Source: Pedobacter zeae
GTDB taxonomy: Bacteria > Bacteroidota > Bacteroidia > Sphingobacteriales > Sphingobacteriaceae
Assembly: GCF_014196715.1 (NCBI RefSeq)
Contig: NZ_JACIEF010000002.1
Span: 682,001 to 746,000 of the forward strand
Direction: 5' to 3'
Length of the DNA: 64,000 bases
Position numbers and translations under genes: made by a program. Of the stretch, positions 29,388 to 37,735 are shown piece by piece. The number at the start of each line of letters is the position of its first letter. Position 1 is the first letter of the stretch. The notes under the pieces were generated by a model, which saw nothing but the letters and a program-made list of their open reading frames with translations, searched no databases and was not told the origin of the DNA.

Positions 29388-29536
29388 GATGATAACCGCT
29401 GGTTTAGTGCCCTAATCGTTCTTTAGGCCGAAAATAGCAAATTATCTCCGTGTTTGAACTTTGGGATGGCAAAAATTCGTTTCTAAAGATCGTATACCGG
29501 TTTTCACTGGTCTTTTACTACATTTACGGACACTGA

Positions 29537-30889
29537 TTAGCCCTTGATGGGTAATAAAACCTTAATTTCTGTCCCCACACCTTCTTCTGATTTGATGGCA
29601 ATGCTTCCCCTGTGCAAGCGGATAATATTAAGGGAAAGCGGAAGCCCAACACCATAACCTTTAAAATCGCCAGTGTTAGAGGCACGGAAGAAAGGTTCGA
29701 ATATGTGCTGGATATCGCTTTGTGGGATGCCTATGCCGCGGTCGGTTACGCCGATAGAAAGCATATTGGCTTTACTTTCAATATTAATGTTCACCAGGTT
29801 TTCGTTAGAATATTTGCAGGCATTGCTTACAATGTTGCTAATGGCCAGCTTCATAAGATTTTTATTTACCCGGAGCGAAAGCAGGCTATCATCATCCGGA
29901 AGCTTGCTTAAATCGATCTCAATTTTGCTGTTGGGATGTACCTGTTTTACCGAATCTGAGATTTCCCAAAGCAATTCGTCCATCCGTATCATTTCCCAGG
30001 GCTGGTTTTTGCCATTAAAGCCCGATTGTGCAAGCCCCAATAAACTCGTTAAAATGTGTTCAAGCCTTTCGGCCTCATCTTTTATTTTAGCAAGTGCCTT
30101 TTCCTGTTTTTGTGGGTCGGAAATATTTTTCTGGGCCAGTTCTACTTCGCCACTGATGATGGTAAGGGGAGTTCTTAACTCGTGCGAAGCATTGCTGATA
30201 AAATTGTTCTGTGTTTCGAAAGCAGTTTCCAAACGGTTAAGCATATTATTAAAGGTTTGGGCAAGTTGCGACATTTCATCGTTCCCCTTTTTTACGTCCA
30301 ACCGCAGGTGGAGATTTTCTGCTTTGATTTTTTTTACACTTTTAATAATGTTCCGGAGTGGCGAAAGCATATAGTTCGAGAATTTCCAGCCGACTACAAA
30401 CGACAGAAATACCGACAGGAAAAAACCAATAATCAGGAGCCGTTGTAAAGCTTTTAATTCGCGAAAACCAACCGGATCACTGGCCGAAACAATCACGATG
30501 TATTTTGTTTGGCCATTTTTAAAGGCTTTTCCGGCATAAAAATGGTTTTCAACCCGGTAACGGGCCATAACACCTGCCTTTATGCGGTTATAAAAGCTGG
30601 CAGGTAATTCGCGATCGATTTTCTTCGTGGCTTCGCCCTCAAGTACGATATATTCTTTTTCGGATGGAAGACGTTCCAGGTATTGGTTGCGCATTTTAGC
30701 ATAGGCGGTATTATTGGCATCCTCATAAAGTTTTATTTGGGCGTTAATATTAACCCTGGCTTCTAAACGTTTATAAAAATCTTCGAAAGCAAAATCGTTT
30801 GAAAAGTACCATACAAACCCACTTAACAGCGAAATGATAATTGCCGATAAAATGGCAAAAAGCAGGGTAATTTTCTTAGCGATCTCCAT
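29537..30889 (-). CDS. HAMP-containing sensor histidine kinase
   Basis: A 450-residue membrane histidine kinase. A transmembrane helix (~8-30) is followed by a periplasmic domain (~31-150), a second helix (~152-172), a HAMP domain (NYMLSPLRNIIKSVKKI), and a HisKA domain with the phospho-acceptor His236 in NASHELRTPLT. The HATPase domain has the N box (ISNIVSNACKYS), G1 (VTDRGIGIP) and G2 (KGYGVGLPLS). The start codon directly abuts the stop of the response-regulator gene upstream, so the two are one transcription unit and a cognate pair. The signal sensed is not known. Confidence 0.93.
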   Translation of the reverse strand: MEIAKKITLLFAILSAIIISLLSGFVWYFSNDFAFEDFYKRLEARVNINAQIKLYEDANNTAYAKMRNQYLERLPSEKEYIVLEGEATKKIDRELPASFYNRIKAGVMARYRVENHFYAGKAFKNGQTKYIVIVSASDPVGFRELKALQRLLIIGFFLSVFLSFVVGWKFSNYMLSPLRNIIKSVKKIKAENLHLRLDVKKGNDEMSQLAQTFNNMLNRLETAFETQNNFISNASHELRTPLTIISGEVELAQKNISDPQKQEKALAKIKDEAERLEHILTSLLGLAQSGFNGKNQPWEMIRMDELLWEISDSVKQVHPNSKIEIDLSKLPDDDSLLSLRVNKNLMKLAISNIVSNACKYSNENLVNINIESKANMLSIGVTDRGIGIPQSDIQHIFEPFFRASNTGDFKGYGVGLPLSLNIIRLHRGSIAIKSEEGVGTEIKVLLPIKG

Positions 30890-31567
30890 CTATTTTTCCT
30901 TCAAGATATAACCCAGGCCTACCGCAGTATGAATCAGTTTTTGATCGGCATTTTTATCGATTTTTTTACGGAGGTAATTCACATAAACATCAACCACATT
31001 GGTGCCAAGGTTGAAATCGATATCCCATACATTTTCCAGGATATCGATCCGCGAGAGGATTTTCGACTTGTTTTTGGCCATATATTCCAATAAGCGGTAC
31101 TCGGTTGCAGTAAGCGTAATTTCCTGTTGGTTTCTTTTTACCGTTTTAGCACTCAGATTGATCTGTAAATCGGCAATCGTAATCACCTGGTCCTGCGAAA
31201 TTACACCCTGATACCGCCGTAACAACATCCTGATACGTGCAAAAAGCTCTGCGAATTTGAAAGGTTTGATGAGGTAATCGTCTGCGCCGTTATCCAGGCC
31301 GTTTACCACGTTTTCGGTAGTACCTAATGCGGTAAGCATAATAACAGGTATATTCGGCCTGTGCTCCTTAATGATTTTGCAGAGTTCCAAGCCATTTATT
31401 CCGGGTAGCATGATGTCGAGAATAATCAGGTCGAAGTGATTTTCTAGTGCCATCTGTTTTCCGATCAAGCCGTCGGGAGCAATGCTTACGTTAAACCCCT
31501 CATCGTTAAGGCCCCTCGAAATTACAGAAACCACATTGGGTTCATCTTCTACAAGTAATAAATTCAT
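30890..31567 (-). CDS. OmpR-family response regulator
   Basis: A 225-residue response regulator. The receiver domain (1-115) has the acidic pocket EDEP, phospho-acceptor Asp51 (LIILDIMLPG), Thr79 and Lys101 (IKPF). The C-terminal winged-helix DNA-binding domain (~125-225) contains LTATEYRLLEYMAKNKSKILSR and ends in VGLGYILKE. Its partner kinase follows without a gap. Targets cannot be deduced, and no inverted repeat or direct repeat typical of OmpR binding was recognised upstream. Confidence 0.94.
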   Translation of the reverse strand: MNLLLVEDEPNVVSVISRGLNDEGFNVSIAPDGLIGKQMALENHFDLIILDIMLPGINGLELCKIIKEHRPNIPVIMLTALGTTENVVNGLDNGADDYLIKPFKFAELFARIRMLLRRYQGVISQDQVITIADLQINLSAKTVKRNQQEITLTATEYRLLEYMAKNKSKILSRIDILENVWDIDFNLGTNVVDVYVNYLRKKIDKNADQKLIHTAVGLGYILKEK

Positions 31568-31690
31568 TTGTTAGCAAGTAATCTAAAAAATAGCGAATTA
31601 CAAAATATTAAGAGCCAGAAGTTGTTTTTTAATGCTTTTTTAACGTCAAACCGACACAATTGTTTGCGTTTTACGGCTTAGGCAAAAAGA

Positions 31691-31718
31691 AAGCTCCCCA
31701 ATTTTAATTGAGGAGCTT
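31691..31718 (-). terminator. intrinsic terminator after SRPBCC gene
   Basis: AAGCTCCCCAATT/AATTGAGGAGCTT stem (one mismatch, 2-nt loop). On the minus strand it is followed by TCTTTTT. Confidence 0.8.
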
Positions 31719-31740
31719 CTCTTATTAATTCCGGTAAAAA

Positions 31741-32277
31741 TTAGCTTCCTTTTTCAGACTTTTCTTTTAACGATTTTAAACCTGCCTCGAAATCTTTACC
31801 GATCATTTTATCCATGCTTACAAAAACGCACATCCATTTTGAAATCATGTTGTTTTCGCCGCTCATGGTCCAGGTTACTTTTTGTCCGGTTCCATCAGGT
31901 TGAATATCGAATTTGGTATCGGCTAAACTTTCGAAAGGTTTGATGAATTTTAGCTCAATATCTACGTTTGTACTTGGTTTAGAGGTTAATATTGTCATTG
32001 ATCCTTGTCCGGTTTCCTTACCTTCCCAGGCGTAAACGTGACCGGGCTGCGCCGGAGTACCCGAATAAGTGGTTTTAGCAGTTGGTTCCATTTTAGCCCA
32101 TGGGTTCCATTTGTAAAATTCTTTAAAATCGGCGATGTTTTTATAAATAACACTATCAGGTGCATTAATTACAATGCTGCGACTAACAGAATAGGTTTTT
32201 GGTAAAACCAGTCCACCTATAACAAAGATAATTGCCAGTACGGCAATAATACCTCCTAAGATTTTCAGAAATTTCAT
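31741..32277 (-). CDS. SRPBCC family protein
   Basis: A 178-residue protein with an N-terminal membrane helix (MKFLKILGGIIAVLAIIFVIGGLVLP), then an SRPBCC (START/polyketide cyclase-like) ligand-binding domain from ~27. YSVSRSIVINAPDSVIYKNIADFKEFYKWNPW is the usual opening, with a strand ending TWTMSGENN. Many Bacteroidota genomes carry several of these; the ligand is unknown. The gene is alone on its strand and followed by a terminator. Confidence 0.8.
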   Translation of the reverse strand: MKFLKILGGIIAVLAIIFVIGGLVLPKTYSVSRSIVINAPDSVIYKNIADFKEFYKWNPWAKMEPTAKTTYSGTPAQPGHVYAWEGKETGQGSMTILTSKPSTNVDIELKFIKPFESLADTKFDIQPDGTGQKVTWTMSGENNMISKWMCVFVSMDKMIGKDFEAGLKSLKEKSEKGS

Positions 32278-32538
32278 GTTTGATTGATTTGGTTAACTTA
32301 AATTTATAAAGAAACCTATATAAATCAAAACAAAATTTGTTTAAACCACCATTTCGCTGATACACAGTCTGAACGGAGCCTTAATGCCCCGGGAGTTTAA
32401 AGGTGTTTCCAAAACGCTGATATGTGTAAGAAGCCAGGGCCAGGAAAATATTACAGAAAGTTGCCGTTAACGTTTACGTGGGACACAGTAATCAATTAAA
32501 GCAACATCGTGTAAAGGGTTAAATGACCAGTTGCATTA

Positions 32539-32967
32539 TTATTCTTTATAAAGCCGCAGTTGCAGTTTTTTATAATCGATAACTGCTTTATACTGCATCA
32601 ATATATCGCCACCAATAATACCTTTAATTGGTGGGTGACCAAATTGTTGATAGGTATCACTGACTGACTGGAGATCGAAGGCTACAGTTTCGTAATCCCT
32701 GATTTTTAATGTGCCAATTTTTAACAGGGGCAGTGTGGCCTGTATGGTTGTAGTGGTAGTAAAAAGTGTAGCGGCATTAATTTCGTCTGATACCTGCATG
32801 GACTCTGACAGGTACTCTTCAATTAAGGATTTATCGAACACGGTTCTTGATGCGCCGGTATCCAGCACAGCCAGATGTTGCTCCTTAAAAACAACAACTT
32901 CCATCAAAAGGTGGAAGCCATCGTCCTGTAGGTTGATCAGTTTTAAAGGAATGGAGATGGCTTTCAT
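32539..32967 (-). CDS. retropepsin-like aspartic protease
   Basis: A 142-residue protein with one retropepsin-type half: the catalytic motif AVLDTGASRTVF with Asp36, a strand pattern typical of the fold, and the downstream hydrophobic-Gly motif IKGIIGGDIL. Single-domain aspartyl proteases of this kind act as homodimers. The Met at 32967 (MKAISIPL) is chosen over one three codons upstream. It has no signal peptide, so it is cytoplasmic. The natural substrate is unknown. Confidence 0.72.
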   Translation of the reverse strand: MKAISIPLKLINLQDDGFHLLMEVVVFKEQHLAVLDTGASRTVFDKSLIEEYLSESMQVSDEINAATLFTTTTTIQATLPLLKIGTLKIRDYETVAFDLQSVSDTYQQFGHPPIKGIIGGDILMQYKAVIDYKKLQLRLYKE

Positions 32968-33025
32968 AGTAAACATTTATCTGCCTAAAATAAACTAATT
33001 ACCCGAAAACCATGCCAGGTATTGG

Positions 33026-34831
33026 TTATTTGTTTTTAATCAGTTTTTTAACGAACTCCATTTCAGTATCATAACCGCTTAAAAATTCTTCGATTTTGGG
33101 TTGAACTTCATCATCCGGCATTATACCGCGGCCAAAAGGGATACCGGTTTCTTTTTTTTCGACCACAAATTTAATAATTGGGATACGGCCGGTTAATTTA
33201 GAGTTTGGCAAGGTATAACGGATAAAATAACCACTGGTATTACCGTAATATCCTCCTCCCGTTTCTTCACCGATAAAACGTGCTTTGGTGTAATTTTTGG
33301 CCAAAGCAGCAAATTCCGAACCTCCCGAAAAGCTTAAGCCACTGATTAGGATATACACATCGCCTTTAAAACGGTTAACCTGTGGAGTATCCCCTTTATA
33401 TTTCCCGGGCAATTCGATGTAGCGGCCATCGTTGCTGCGGTAAAATTCGCCTCTTAATTCTTTCTCAAAATCTTCGGCTGATTTTTTATCGCGATATTCG
33501 GTATAATCCAGAAATGAATAGGTAAAGGATGGGATTTCGGCATATTGGTATTTTTGATATTCCCTATCCACCAGGTAAGACATGAGGTGATCTTCCATAC
33601 CCTGTTCACCTCCTTCATTTTTCCTGATGTCGATAATCAGGTGTTGTATTTTATAATCGGCAATGTTCTGGAAACTTTTTGCCAAAAATTCTTTAAATCC
33701 TTTTCTTCCATTCGTATAGTCACTGGTAGAAAATGTATTGACCACTAATGTTGCTATGCTGTTCAGTGTATCGATCTTTAATTGAGCCGATTCTTTATAG
33801 CTGTAATTGGGTATTGCTTTTGTTTCTTTTGATACAAATTTTCCATATTGTTTAAAATTTAATGCGGGTATATGGCTATAGCTAATCTTTTCATTGGTTT
33901 TAGGATGAATCAGTTCGAGATTAAATGTGGCAGGCTGCTGCTCGAAAAAACGCAGGTAATATTTAGAAAAAGCAGTTTCTATCCAATGGTATTTGCTGGT
34001 GGTATTGTAGCCATCGGCAGGTTCTATCCTTAAAAACTGCTCCATTATGCTTTCGATACTGGTTCCGTTAATTTTGGAAATTTGCATTCCCCTGGTTTTG
34101 TAATTGTCGAGGTCGTTCAGGATATAAACCTTTTTATCAAAAATCTTTACCAGAAAAGGAAAATACCGGCCATTTTGCCTGATGTAATTAGTGGTTTCTT
34201 CTGATGGCTGAATCGCACTATGCCCTTCTTTGGTATAGGTAACGATAGGGGCAACAAGCTTGTAAAAATCTAAAGCGGTCATTTTATTTTTTAACTTACG
34301 CTTTTGCACCTGGCATAAACTATCGAATTGGGTATAGGTATTGTACCATAGGCCAACATGCGTTTCTATAAAGGCATTTTTTAAGATGTTAAAATCCTGT
34401 TCGAGGGCTTTATACTGCAGTGGTTTTAACTTTTTGGGCGGACTTTGTACTATAACCGAATAATTGCCCGCTTTTGCATTGGCTGTATCTGCGAGGGGTT
34501 TAACTGTGAGGATAAAATTGGCGGTGCTATCGGGCGAGAAGACGATTTTTTCGCTGCCGAACCGGCCATTTGGCGAATCTACCTCCTGTAAGGTCTTTCC
34601 ACGCTGATCTTTTAAGCCTATCGTAACATCAATTCCTTTTTGCTCAACCGTTATTGAATAGTATACATCTTTTTTTAACAGGAAGCTGAAAGAGACCTCC
34701 TCGCCTTGTTTTAAGGTTAAATCGGCTGTTGCTCTATCTAATTTAAGTGGAACAGGGTTTTTGCCAGCCTGCGCGTGTACCGTGAGACCGAAAAATAATA
34801 AAATAAGAATGGTGATGCTATCTCTTTTCAT
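33026..34831 (-). CDS. secreted S41 family peptidase
   Basis: A 601-residue protein with a signal peptide (MKRDSITILILLFFGLTVHAQ). The N-terminal part (~25-130) is a beta-rich domain, probably for binding. The S41 (C-terminal processing peptidase, tail-specific protease) domain follows, with LIIDIRKNEGG and the serine region SFSGGSEFAALAKN near 500-510 (S502 and S505), then GEETGG. No PDZ domain is obvious. The enzyme is expected in the periplasm. It is not in an operon with its neighbours. Confidence 0.78.
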   Translation of the reverse strand: MKRDSITILILLFFGLTVHAQAGKNPVPLKLDRATADLTLKQGEEVSFSFLLKKDVYYSITVEQKGIDVTIGLKDQRGKTLQEVDSPNGRFGSEKIVFSPDSTANFILTVKPLADTANAKAGNYSVIVQSPPKKLKPLQYKALEQDFNILKNAFIETHVGLWYNTYTQFDSLCQVQKRKLKNKMTALDFYKLVAPIVTYTKEGHSAIQPSEETTNYIRQNGRYFPFLVKIFDKKVYILNDLDNYKTRGMQISKINGTSIESIMEQFLRIEPADGYNTTSKYHWIETAFSKYYLRFFEQQPATFNLELIHPKTNEKISYSHIPALNFKQYGKFVSKETKAIPNYSYKESAQLKIDTLNSIATLVVNTFSTSDYTNGRKGFKEFLAKSFQNIADYKIQHLIIDIRKNEGGEQGMEDHLMSYLVDREYQKYQYAEIPSFTYSFLDYTEYRDKKSAEDFEKELRGEFYRSNDGRYIELPGKYKGDTPQVNRFKGDVYILISGLSFSGGSEFAALAKNYTKARFIGEETGGGYYGNTSGYFIRYTLPNSKLTGRIPIIKFVVEKKETGIPFGRGIMPDDEVQPKIEEFLSGYDTEMEFVKKLIKNK

Positions 34832-34903
34832 TTGTGTTTGAAGTATGACAGCAAAAATAAAACTTACAGAACTAAAGCTCTTGTACGATATTGCACTAAG
34901 TAG

Positions 34904-35710
34904 TTAAGCTCTTTTGTATTCGGAAGGTGTAACGCCGGTAAAGCGTTTGAAATGCCGCGACAGGTGGGGCACATCGTAAAAGCCGGTTTCAATGGCAACG
35001 TCCATTAGATCCGTGTCTTTGGTGATGAGTTTTTTGCATTTTTCTATGCGCTGTAAAAGGATGTAGTTGTTAGGCGTTAAACCGGTTTCGTGCTTAAATA
35101 AACGCAGGAATTTATATTTGTCTAATCCGAAATGCCTGGCCGTATCCGTTAATGAAAACTTCTCCATCAGGTTCTCATTGATAAAACTCTGGAAAAGTGC
35201 TGTTTTTTTATCATCGAAATGTATGCCTGAGGCGTAACGTTCAACCAGTTTCTTTAAAACGTTTAGCAGCTCCTTTTCGAGGTCAACCTCATGATTGTTA
35301 AAATTTATGGATAAATAGTGAAAGCTGTTGCAAAGATCCCGATCGTAGATGATTTTATCTTCAAAGAAAACATCACGCCCTTTATTTAAGGTTTTGAGTA
35401 CATCGGGCTGGATGTAGAAGGTAAAGAAAGAGTTGCCCAGTTTATTATCGCAGGGGGTGGCGTGTACTTCGTTAGGATTGGTGATTGACAGTGTGCCAAT
35501 CGGGGCCTGTAAAAACTTATCGCTGAGTTTGGTGCAGAAAGTCTGGTTCAAGATCAGCGTAATATTAAAGTTATTGTGTGTGTGAAAAGGGAAATCAATG
35601 GTGTGCTTTTTGGCATTCAGCAGTTCCAGGCCATCCAAAATGGGTATTTTGTGGTAAGTGCTGATGTTATGTGCATCAGTCAGAATGTTATTTACACCTT
35701 GGGTATTCAA
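34904..35710 (-). CDS. AraC-family transcriptional regulator
   Basis: A 268-residue regulator. The N-terminal cupin-like sensing domain (~30-120) has FPFHTHNNFNITLIL. The C-terminal AraC domain (~170-268) carries both helix-turn-helix motifs: FSLTDTARHFGLDKYKFLRLFKHETG and DVAIETGFYDVPHLSRHFKRFTGVTPSEYKR. It probably responds to a small ligand. Adjacent mdh is downstream on the same strand but separated by a long repeat, so there is no evidence that it is the target. Confidence 0.9.
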   Translation of the reverse strand: MNTQGVNNILTDAHNISTYHKIPILDGLELLNAKKHTIDFPFHTHNNFNITLILNQTFCTKLSDKFLQAPIGTLSITNPNEVHATPCDNKLGNSFFTFYIQPDVLKTLNKGRDVFFEDKIIYDRDLCNSFHYLSINFNNHEVDLEKELLNVLKKLVERYASGIHFDDKKTALFQSFINENLMEKFSLTDTARHFGLDKYKFLRLFKHETGLTPNNYILLQRIEKCKKLITKDTDLMDVAIETGFYDVPHLSRHFKRFTGVTPSEYKRA

Positions 35711-35739
35711 CGTTTAAAGCAAATATTTAATAAGATAGT

Positions 35740-35890
35740 CGTTATCTCGACTGAAGTGAAGCGTAATGCCCACCTGCTTCGGACAGGGAGAGATCTATCT
35801 CACCAGATTTAGCTTCGCCAGGCACTACGTGGTTCTCGGCTTCGTTGCTGGTGTTAAACCTGTACAAGTTGCTCTCCATCCGAAATAACG
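35740..35890. repeat. TCATCTCGA palindromic repeat, copy 1
   Basis: Begins CGTTATCTCGACTGAAGTG and ends TCCGAAATAACG (inverted ends); the centre has GGGAGAGATCTATCTCACC. Related copies are at 47641-47696, 50746-50874 and 55227-55343. It fills the gap between the AraC gene and mdh. Confidence 0.65.
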
Positions 35891-35901
35891 ATCTTTTATA
35901 A

Positions 35902-36840
35902 TTACACCAGCTTCATCTCCGCCAGTACGTTATTCATATTTCTAACGGCATCGGCACTTTTATTAAATGCGGTTTGCTCATCTTCTGTTAATTTAAAATC
36001 GATTATTTTTTCCCAACCGTTGCGGCCTATAATTACCGGAACGCCTAAACAGATATCGCTCTGCCCGTATTCGCCCTCTAATGAAACGCAGCAGGTAAAT
36101 AGTTTTTTCTCGTCGCGTAAAATGGCCTCCACCAATGTGGCACCGGCTGCCCCTGGAGCGTACCATGCCGAAGTTCCGATCAATCCGGTTAAAGTAGCGC
36201 CGCCAACCATTGTATCAGCGGCAACTTTATCAAGTGTTGCTTTATCCAGTAAGTTACTTACCGGTAAACTTTGATAAGTGGCTAAACGCGTGAGGGGAAT
36301 CATGGTGGTATCGCCGTGACCGCCGATTACAAAACCCTGTAAATCGTTCGGATTGCAGTTCAATGCCTGCGATAGGTAAAACTTGAAACGGGAGCTATCT
36401 AATGTTCCGCCCATACCAATGATACGTTCTTTAGGTAAACCCAATGATTTTAAGGCCAGATAGGTCATGGTATCCATCGGGTTACTGACTACGATAAAAA
36501 TGGCCCCGGGTGAAAATTTTAAAATATTCTCGGCAACGCCTTTTACAATACCTGCATTAATGCCGATCAATTCCTCGCGGGTCATGCCTGGTTTACGGGG
36601 TAAACCCGATGTAATGACAACCACATCAGAACCGGCGGTTTTACTGTAATCGCCTGTAATGCCCGTAATTTTGGTATCGAAGCCCAAAAGGGTAGCGGTC
36701 TGCATCATGTCGATCGCCTTGCCCTCGGCAAAACCTTCTTTAATATCCAATAATACAAGTTCGTTCGCCAATTCTTTGCGGGCAATATTATCTGCACAAG
36801 TGGCACCAACTGCGCCTGCACCAACAACCGTTACTTTCAT
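35902..36840 (-). CDS. mdh: malate dehydrogenase
   Basis: NAD-dependent oxidation of malate to oxaloacetate in the citric acid cycle. The protein has 312 residues and is of the LDH-like type. It has the Rossmann loop VVGAGAVGATCADNIA, the MTREELIGINAGIV helix and SNPMDTMTYLA, and the catalytic His175 sits in GGHGDTTMIP. Arg residues for the dicarboxylate are present. This is the ordinary mdh of the phylum. No operon partner is seen. Confidence 0.95.
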   Translation of the reverse strand: MKVTVVGAGAVGATCADNIARKELANELVLLDIKEGFAEGKAIDMMQTATLLGFDTKITGITGDYSKTAGSDVVVITSGLPRKPGMTREELIGINAGIVKGVAENILKFSPGAIFIVVSNPMDTMTYLALKSLGLPKERIIGMGGTLDSSRFKFYLSQALNCNPNDLQGFVIGGHGDTTMIPLTRLATYQSLPVSNLLDKATLDKVAADTMVGGATLTGLIGTSAWYAPGAAGATLVEAILRDEKKLFTCCVSLEGEYGQSDICLGVPVIIGRNGWEKIIDFKLTEDEQTAFNKSADAVRNMNNVLAEMKLV

Positions 36841-36987
36841 ATGTTATATTTTTAGTGGTTTGCTCATCGTTAAATATCTATCGAAGGTAGAAATAAATAT
36901 AAGGTTTAAAAATGCTTTTCAAAACTTTATAATTTAATCGGGGTTTATCAGGTAAATACTAAACAGAGATTTTTACATTAACAAATT

Positions 36988-37440
36988 ATGGAAAACAAAC
37001 CCATTTCTAATATCGATTACAACGCTTTTGAGGGGAAATGGTATTCTTTGTACTCTATTCCAACCTTATTGGATAAACACTGGAAACAGACTACCGAAAC
37101 ATACACACTGGCTGGCGATGACCATTTTGATGTATATACCACTTACCATAAGGATGGAAAAGCGAAAGAAAAATCGATCACCTCAAAACTGTTTTTTGAG
37201 GAAGAAAAAGCTGATGGTGATATGAAAGCCCAGTTCTTATGGCCCTTTAAGATTGGTTACTGGGTAATCGAACTGGCTGATGATTATAGTTATGTGGTGG
37301 TGGGGCATCCGGAAGAAAAATATCTTTTTATTATGGCCCGCGAACCTAAGATGGAAGCCGATTTACTGGTACACATTATTGAAAGATGCAGGCAAAAAGG
37401 ATACAACGTGAGCGAACTGGTGAGCCAGGAGCATTTTTAA
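36988..37440 (+). CDS. lipocalin family protein (Blc-like)
   Basis: A 150-residue protein with an N-terminal lipocalin signature (DYNAFEGKWYSLYSIPTLLDKHW) and the central SYVVVGHPEEKYLFIMAREP, both typical of the Blc group. It lacks the lipoprotein signal peptide that E. coli Blc has, so it is likely cytoplasmic. Lipocalins bind small hydrophobic molecules; the ligand here is not known. It stands alone between mdh and dnaE. Confidence 0.8.
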   Translation: MENKPISNIDYNAFEGKWYSLYSIPTLLDKHWKQTTETYTLAGDDHFDVYTTYHKDGKAKEKSITSKLFFEEEKADGDMKAQFLWPFKIGYWVIELADDYSYVVVGHPEEKYLFIMAREPKMEADLLVHIIERCRQKGYNVSELVSQEHF

Positions 37441-37682
37441 CCAGTTTTAAGCTTTTATTACGCTAAATGTAACGAAGAATCTTATCCTTATTTTAAAAGT
37501 TTATCAATTCCATTTTGGAAAACAGTTGCAGGCGGTAATGAAAAATTAAACTATTCAAAAGAAATCTATCAGGAGAACTGACGAATTTTCTTATGCCTTG
37601 GTTTTTGTCTTTACGAACCAAACTCAGTTTATCCGTCATATTTTGTTGATAAAATGATGACAGCATCGGCCATCAAATTCCC

Positions 37683-37690
37683 TATTTTTG
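37683..37690 (+). promoter_or_regulatory. -7-like element before dnaE
   Basis: TATTTTTG (37683-37690) fits TAnnTTTG, 46 bp before the dnaE ATG, with no clear -33 element. The rest of the 295-bp gap is AT-rich and shows nothing else. Confidence 0.3.
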
Positions 37691-37735
37691 AAGAACCGTT
37701 ATTTCGCTTAAACGGTTAATTCTTTACCGCACCAT

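Noticed and set aside
29612..30374. Long + strand frames inside the histidine kinase gene
   Set aside because: They lie in the antisense of a clear histidine kinase with all motifs intact and are frame shadows.
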